Assembly: GCF_914768045.1 (NCBI RefSeq)
Contig: NZ_CAJZCD010000001.1
Coordinates: 310,001-374,000 of the forward strand
Direction: 5' to 3'
Length of the DNA stretch: 64,000 nt
Source: Snodgrassella communis
GTDB taxonomy: Bacteria; Pseudomonadota; Gammaproteobacteria; Burkholderiales; Neisseriaceae
Shown: in pieces, positions 59,614 to 64,000 of the stretch
How the letters are laid out: each line of letters opens with the position of its first letter
Position numbering within the stretch: position 1 is the first letter of the stretch
Notes under the pieces: generated by a model
The model's database searches: none
What the model was told of the DNA's origin: nothing
Seen by the model: only the letters and a program-made list of their open reading frames with translations
Program-made: the position numbers and the translations under genes

Positions 59614-59884
59614 CAAGTCTACAAAGGAGAAATAGAGGAGAAACTGTTAAACCAGCTAGGAGCTGATTTAACGAAGCGAATTATGCATCAAATACGCTCG
59701 CATGGCAAGTCATATTTTGTATTAATTCGACAAAATAGAGTTATTTTAATTAAAAATGCCGCAAAATTGATTAACAGCACTTATCTGGCGCAGTCAAAAA
59801 CGCTAAAAAATACTTTATTCAGCCACAACTTAGCCAGAGTAATGCTCTTTATCTGCCCGAATCACCTCTTGCAGTACTTTTTTT

Positions 59885-60748
59885 CTAATTCTGCCAGCCT
59901 TCGCGTATTTTCTGTGCTTTGACAAAAAAAGCAGTCAACTTTTGGGCATCACCCTGTTGCAAACATTGCTGCAAATATACCAGCTCCTGCTGTTGCTGCT
60001 GTAGCAAATCAGCCAGCACCTTGCGGTTAGCCAGACAAATATCTGTCCATATCTGCGGATGACTGGCAGCAATCCGCGTGAAATCTCGGAAACCACTACC
60101 GGCAAACTGCAACAACTCATCTGCATTCGCTGCTTCTGCTAACTGGTGAACATACGCATAAGCCAGCATATGTGGCAAATGACTCACTGCCGCAAATATC
60201 GCATCGTGCCTGACTGCATCCAGATAATATATTTGTGCCTGCACTGCCTGCCACATCGTCACCACTGCCTGCAATGCAGTTTCATCCTGATGTTCATGTG
60301 CACAGATGATACATTTTTTTTGTGCAAACAAGCCAAACTGCGCCGCCAGTGCACCATGCCGATCTGAACCGGCAATCGGATGAGAGGCAACACAGCGCAG
60401 ATAGTGATTTGGCAGCTCAGACGCAAAAGCCTGTAATGCCAGCTGCTTGGTGCTGCCCACATCAGTAACAATACACCGTTCAGGCAGGTATGGCGCCAGC
60501 TGGCGACAGATTAACGGCAATGTATTAACCGGTGTAGCAATCAGTACCATATCAGCATCAGCCACACTCAGTGCATCAATCTGAGTATAGGCATAATCAA
60601 TGACACGCCGCTCCAGTGCCCGAGTTAGGTTATCTGCATCAATATCAATGCCAGCCACCTTGTCTACCAATCCGGCACGTTTCAAATCCAGTGCCAGCGA
60701 ACCGCCAATCAGACCTACCCCAATCAGCACCAGCCTGTGCATTCTCAT
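59885..60748 (-). CDS. tyrA: Prephenate dehydrogenase
   Basis: A 287-residue NAD(P)-dependent enzyme of tyrosine synthesis. GVGLIGGSLALDLKR is the nucleotide loop, TDVGSTK and HPIAGSDRHG the substrate-binding segments. No chorismate mutase domain is fused, in contrast to enterobacterial TyrA; the mutase is in pheA. The start is uncertain between 60748 and 60742; the frame is open to 60769. It follows the PolB-like exonuclease gene after 58 bases on the same strand. Confidence 0.92.
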   Translation of the reverse strand: MRMHRLVLIGVGLIGGSLALDLKRAGLVDKVAGIDIDADNLTRALERRVIDYAYTQIDALSVADADMVLIATPVNTLPLICRQLAPYLPERCIVTDVGSTKQLALQAFASELPNHYLRCVASHPIAGSDRHGALAAQFGLFAQKKCIICAHEHQDETALQAVVTMWQAVQAQIYYLDAVRHDAIFAAVSHLPHMLAYAYVHQLAEAANADELLQFAGSGFRDFTRIAASHPQIWTDICLANRKVLADLLQQQQQELVYLQQCLQQGDAQKLTAFFVKAQKIREGWQN

Positions 60749-60806
60749 AACAGGAAATACCCCACACAAACCATCATCCCGACACCCTGTCTATTTGTCT
60801 TCATAA

Positions 60807-61607
60807 TCAACTTGAGCGTCCCCACGCAGCCAGAAATTCCTGCCAATGTGGTGCCTGTATCCCATTCAGATAAGCTTTCAGACAACGGATTTCCTGCTCA
60901 TACTCATCAGCATTGAGGGATCCACGCAACAGACTAAAGCGCAGATACATTAAATAAGTATTGGCTGCATCTGTTTCACAATAATGCCGAATTTGTGTCA
61001 GTTCACCCTGATGATAGGCCGCCCATACCTTACTACCATCCATACCCAGTTTTCCCGGGAAACCACATAATTTGGCCATATCATCCAGCGGTACACAGGC
61101 ACGTGCCTGATATAAGGATAATAAATCCATCAAATCACAATGGCGCGCATGATAGCGACTGATATAATTATTCCACTTAAAATCACGGCTATCGCCAAAA
61201 TCTCCTTCCCCCATATCCCAATAACGCGCAGCACTGATACCATAAATCAGGGCACGATAATGCAATACCGGCAGATCAAACCCACCGCCATTCCAGCTTA
61301 CCAGTTGTGGTGTATGAGTTTCTATCAGCTCAAAAAAACGCGCAATCAGTGTTTCTTCACTGTCTTCAGGTGTCCCGATACTGCCAACATGGATTTTATC
61401 TGCACCCCAGCGCATACAGCACGATATGGCGACCACCTGTTGTAAATGCAGCTGCATAAAATCATGACCACCAGTTTTGGCACGTCGCTGCTGCAAAGCA
61501 AATTCCACTACCTCTGCATCACCTACATCTGCCGGCAAATGGTTCAGCACACGAATACCAGCCACGTCCGGAATGGTTTCAATATCAAAAGCCAAAATCG
61601 GATTCAT
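60807..61607 (-). CDS. Predicted PolB-like 3'-5' exonuclease
   Basis: A 266-residue DEDD-superfamily ribonuclease H-like exonuclease related to the proofreading domain of DNA polymerase B. Exo I is FDIETIPD (Asp7, Glu9), Exo II is SWNGGGFDLPVL, and Exo III is YCETDAANTYLMYLR. No polymerase domain follows, so it is stand-alone. Its role, perhaps in repair, is unknown. It is upstream of tyrA, probably by chance of order. Confidence 0.85.
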   Translation of the reverse strand: MNPILAFDIETIPDVAGIRVLNHLPADVGDAEVVEFALQQRRAKTGGHDFMQLHLQQVVAISCCMRWGADKIHVGSIGTPEDSEETLIARFFELIETHTPQLVSWNGGGFDLPVLHYRALIYGISAARYWDMGEGDFGDSRDFKWNNYISRYHARHCDLMDLLSLYQARACVPLDDMAKLCGFPGKLGMDGSKVWAAYHQGELTQIRHYCETDAANTYLMYLRFSLLRGSLNADEYEQEIRCLKAYLNGIQAPHWQEFLAAWGRSS

Positions 61608-61927
61608 AACATATGTTCACATCAATTATCGAACAAGTATTGTGGCATGAAGCTGATAGCCACGCCAGCCGTTTCACAAGCAAAATACCATTACATATCC
61701 ATCACGATTGCTTTATACTAAACAACTGACAAGCAGGCCATACATAACTTGGATTCAGTGCAGCTATAGCGAAACAGATTGCAGCCCGTCTGGTTTCAAG
61801 ACTGGACGGCAATAAAATAACGACATTTGCACACAAATCCTTTCATGCGCCCGATAGCTTGTGCATAATAGCAGCATATAATTTCAAATCATTCATTAAC
61901 CATTAACTAGAGTAAAAGCATTTCAAT
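61608..61927. other. Divergent spacer before the DsbC-like gene
   Basis: No gene. A TATAAT at 61877-61882 sits 46 bases before the ATG of the rightward gene without a clear -35 element. Confidence 0.4.
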
Positions 61928-62776
61928 ATGAAAAAATCCTGCTTATGGCATTGGCTTGCCCCCCTGCTCACCATATCTTTAATCACATCCTGTGACGGTA
62001 CACCAGTACACAATACCGGTTCCGCAGCCAGTGCCGCTTCCGGCGTTAATGCAGCTGCATCCAGTAATAGCGCAGCTGAACTCAGCCAGAATGTCGATGC
62101 CGGTATCAGTAAAAAAGTTAGCGAAAATCTGATAAAAAAAATGCAGAAAGCATTCAAGGGGTCGAAATTAAACATACAGAGTATCTATACCACTCCGTTT
62201 AAAGGCATTTATGAAGTGGTAATTACCGGTAATCAGATTATCTATACTGACGAAAATGCTGATTACATCATGTTGGGCAATCTCATTGACCTGCAACACC
62301 ATCAGAACCTAACCGAACAGCGTTTAAGCGAAGTGACCAGAGTAGACTTTAACCAACTGCCACTGGATAAAGCCATCAAAGAAGTTCGCGGTAACGGACA
62401 GCGTATCATAGCCATATTCTCTGATCCCGATTGCCCGTTCTGTAAAAAACTTGAAGAAGAAATCGCTCAGATTGATAACATTACCGTCTATACTTTCCTA
62501 ATGCCTGTACCTGAACTGCACCCCACAGCACAGAAAAAAGCGGTACAGATATGGTGTCAGAAAGAACGCACCGCAGCCTGGACCGCATGGATGCGTCACA
62601 ACAAAGCACCCGCCAGCGTAGCCAATTGTGACAATCCAGTAGCTGAAACCATGAAACTGGGTGAAAAATTCGGCTTTAATGGTACTCCCACCATAATATT
62701 CCCGAATGGTAAAACTATTTCCGGCCTGATGCGTAAAAACGATTTAGAGCAGGAACTGGGCAAAAACCAGAAATAA
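61928..62776 (+). CDS. dsbC: DsbC-like disulfide isomerase, predicted lipoprotein
   Basis: A 282-residue DsbC/DsbG-type protein. A signal peptide ends in a lipobox with Cys22 (SLITSC), so it is likely membrane-anchored rather than a free periplasmic protein like E. coli DsbC. An alanine/serine-rich linker (about 30-50) is followed by the dimerisation domain (about 70-125) and a thioredoxin-fold domain with Cys169-Pro-Phe-Cys172 and the cis-Pro GTPT segment. It should shuffle wrong disulfides in envelope proteins. A terminator follows. Confidence 0.88.
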   Translation: MKKSCLWHWLAPLLTISLITSCDGTPVHNTGSAASAASGVNAAASSNSAAELSQNVDAGISKKVSENLIKKMQKAFKGSKLNIQSIYTTPFKGIYEVVITGNQIIYTDENADYIMLGNLIDLQHHQNLTEQRLSEVTRVDFNQLPLDKAIKEVRGNGQRIIAIFSDPDCPFCKKLEEEIAQIDNITVYTFLMPVPELHPTAQKKAVQIWCQKERTAAWTAWMRHNKAPASVANCDNPVAETMKLGEKFGFNGTPTIIFPNGKTISGLMRKNDLEQELGKNQK

Positions 62777-62791
62777 CCAGCATCCATAGTT

Positions 62792-62820
62792 AAAAGCAGC
62801 CAGTTGTGGCTGCTTTTTTT
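62792..62820 (+). terminator. Terminator after dsbC
   Basis: AAAAGCAGCCA (62792-62802) pairs with TGGCTGCTTTT (62807-62817), ending in a T-run. It lies 15 bases past the stop. Confidence 0.9.
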
Positions 62821-63002
62821 ATTCTGCCCACAATCCAGTACGGCCAGCACAATACTTTCAGCGATAACATTTATAGAAACCGGCATCAACCACTGCGTTC
62901 ACAGCATCCGAACATATTTTCAACTGCCATTGGCGCGATACAGTTGCTGCCAAAAATTTCAGAAATTATTATTAATCATTACTAAAATTCAGCTCAAAAA
63001 CC

Positions 63003-63350
63003 ATGTATAGCGTTCAACGTGTTTATATCTACCAGCACCAGCAACCAGCCGTATTAATTGACCGCCTGTGGCCACGTGGAATTAGTAAAGCCAGATTAAA
63101 CGGTGTAGACTGGATCAAAACTGTTGCCCCCTCCAGCCAGTTGCGACAATGGCTGCATCAAAGTCCGGCCAGCCGCTACAACGAATTCTGCCAGCTCTAT
63201 CAGCAGGAGTTATATCAGCCGCAACAACAGCAGGCATTGCAAACACTACAGCAACTGCATCAGCGACACCAGCAGTTATGTCTGCTAACCGCGGCTAAAG
63301 ACATTGCCCACAGCCATGTACCTGTATTACTGGCACAATTACAAACTTAA
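63003..63350 (+). CDS. DUF488 (YeaO-like) small protein
   Basis: A 115-residue DUF488-family protein: the hallmark VLIDRLWPRGISKARL is followed by WIKTVAPSSQLRQWLHQSP and a glutamine-rich C-terminal half with LLTAAKDIAHSH. Function unknown in the family. It stands alone, with no clear ribosome site before ATG 63003. Confidence 0.85.
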   Translation: MYSVQRVYIYQHQQPAVLIDRLWPRGISKARLNGVDWIKTVAPSSQLRQWLHQSPASRYNEFCQLYQQELYQPQQQQALQTLQQLHQRHQQLCLLTAAKDIAHSHVPVLLAQLQT

Positions 63351-63502
63351 ATCGGAAAGTAATACTACACTGACCAATCCACAAAAAGCCAGTTACCGCC
63401 GTTCGCTCAAAAATGTCTGACAACATTAACCCAGACGAACACATCTGAGTTTACAGTTTCGCCATCTGTGCACAGATTTCATTTCGGCCAGACAAATAAA
63501 AG

Positions 63503-63527
63503 TGCCCTGAAACAATATTTCAGGGCA
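63503..63527 (-). terminator. Terminator after accD
   Basis: TGCCCTGAAA (63503-63512) pairs with TTTCAGGGCA (63518-63527); the minus strand continues CTTTTATTTG. It lies 43 bases past the stop. Confidence 0.8.
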
Positions 63528-63569
63528 ACTAGGGTTAATCGTTCAGTTCAACAAACGAAAGTACTCATA

Positions 63570-64000
63570 TCAGGCTGCATCGGCACCAGCTTGCGAGCGT
63601 AACAAACCAATCAGACGTACAATACGTTCTTTTAATTCACGCCGGTCAACAATTTGATCGACTGCACCTTTATCCTGCAAAAATTCCGCACGCTGGAAAC
63701 CCTCAGGCAAAGTCTCACGTACCGTCTGCTCAATCACTCGCGGACCAGCAAAACCAATCAACGCATTCGGTTCAGCCAGCACCACATCACCAATAAAAGC
63801 AAAGCTAGCTGATACCCCACCCATGGTCGGATTAGTTAATACAGAAATAAATGGCAGCGATTTTTCAGTAAGCAGATGTAAAGCAGCACAGGTTTTTGCC
63901 ATTTGCATCAACGAATTCACACCTTCCTGCATTCGTGCACCACCAGAAGCAGCCACACAGATAAAGGTACAGTTATGCTTCACCGCCTCGCGCACCCCGC
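63570..64000 (-). CDS. accD: Acetyl-CoA carboxylase carboxyltransferase beta subunit, C-terminal part
   Basis: The last 143 or so codons of AccD; the gene continues beyond the window edge. The crotonase-fold part is recognisable: [57 protein letters not shown] and [13 protein letters not shown]. The N-terminal zinc ribbon lies outside. With AccA it transfers carboxyl from biotin to acetyl-CoA, feeding malonyl-CoA to FabD and FabH encoded at 38-42 kb. Confidence 0.95.
   Translation of the reverse strand, partial: GVREAVKHNCTFICVAASGGARMQEGVNSLMQMAKTCAALHLLTEKSLPFISVLTNPTMGGVSASFAFIGDVVLAEPNALIGFAGPRVIEQTVRETLPEGFQRAEFLQDKGAVDQIVDRRELKERIVRLIGLLRSQAGADAA

Noticed and set aside
59590-59922. A 110-codon plus-strand frame antisense to the tyrA end
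   Set aside because: Its first codons form the stem of a minus-strand terminator, there is no ribosome site, it overlaps tyrA, and no family is recognisable.

Overview
The window looks like chromosome of a member of the Neisseriaceae with low to moderate GC. Supporting this are two neisserial-type porins, an RmpM-like OmpA protein, a Neisseria-type exonuclease III, and a yceD-rpmF-plsX-fabH-fabD-fabG cluster. Acetoacetate and carboxylate use (ato operon, DctA) on an AT-rich background would fit the bee-gut genus Snodgrassella; that genus call is an inference and was not tested by any search. No phage, CRISPR array, integrative element or defence island was found. Almost everything is housekeeping or catabolic.

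Layout. 0-1.4 kb: decayed IS3-family element, a truncated and frameshifted cysteine-hydrolase remnant, and tRNA-Asn/tRNA-Lys. 1.8-9.3 kb: a complete acetoacetate module, atoD-atoA-atoE-thiolase followed by the AtoS-AtoC two-component pair. Upstream of atoD lie a sigma-54 promoter and a sequence resembling the Escherichia coli AtoC operator. 9.4-11.7 kb: xthA, pyrE, dedA. 11.9-15.1 kb: two tandem paralogous porins sharing promoter layout and a conserved leader hairpin. 15.5-20.8 kb: rne and rluC (divergent), galU. 20.9-28.4 kb: a one-chain dihydroxyacetone kinase, an SppA-type protease, pyrD, RNase G, cysE. 28.4-30.0 kb: gene-poor, with one orphan small ORF and tRNA-Met. 30.0-34.3 kb: ychF, tyrS, argG. 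34.6-38.0 kb: a YaeF/YiiX-type lipoprotein, the RmpM-like protein, cysB-type regulator. 38.0-44.1 kb: the leftward phospholipid/fatty-acid operon with two extra genes, a phosphoribosyltransferase and a glycosyltransferase-like protein. 44.2-47.3 kb: maf and an RsmI-like methyltransferase, tRNA-Pro, dctA. 47.4-56.5 kb: metG, ubiJ, a LOG-family gene, pheA, a Bcr/CflA-type exporter, argF, dapE, alr. 57.2-61.6 kb: dadA with a divergent Lrp-type regulator, tyrA, and a PolB-like exonuclease. 61.9-64 kb: a DsbC-like lipoprotein, a DUF488 protein, and the 3' part of accD, cut by the window edge.

Functional links. The ato genes activate acetoacetate with CoA and cleave it to acetyl-CoA under AtoSC control. 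Alanine racemase, D-amino-acid dehydrogenase and the Lrp-type regulator form an alanine-catabolic neighbourhood. pheA and tyrA, argF and argG, and pyrE and pyrD are biosynthetic genes spread over the window.

The most rewarding signals are regulatory: the AtoC/sigma-54 control region, the duplicated porin leader hairpin, a near-consensus promoter that would make yceD mRNA almost leaderless, and inverted DNA-uptake-like motifs inside terminators. No wholly new multi-gene system was evident.
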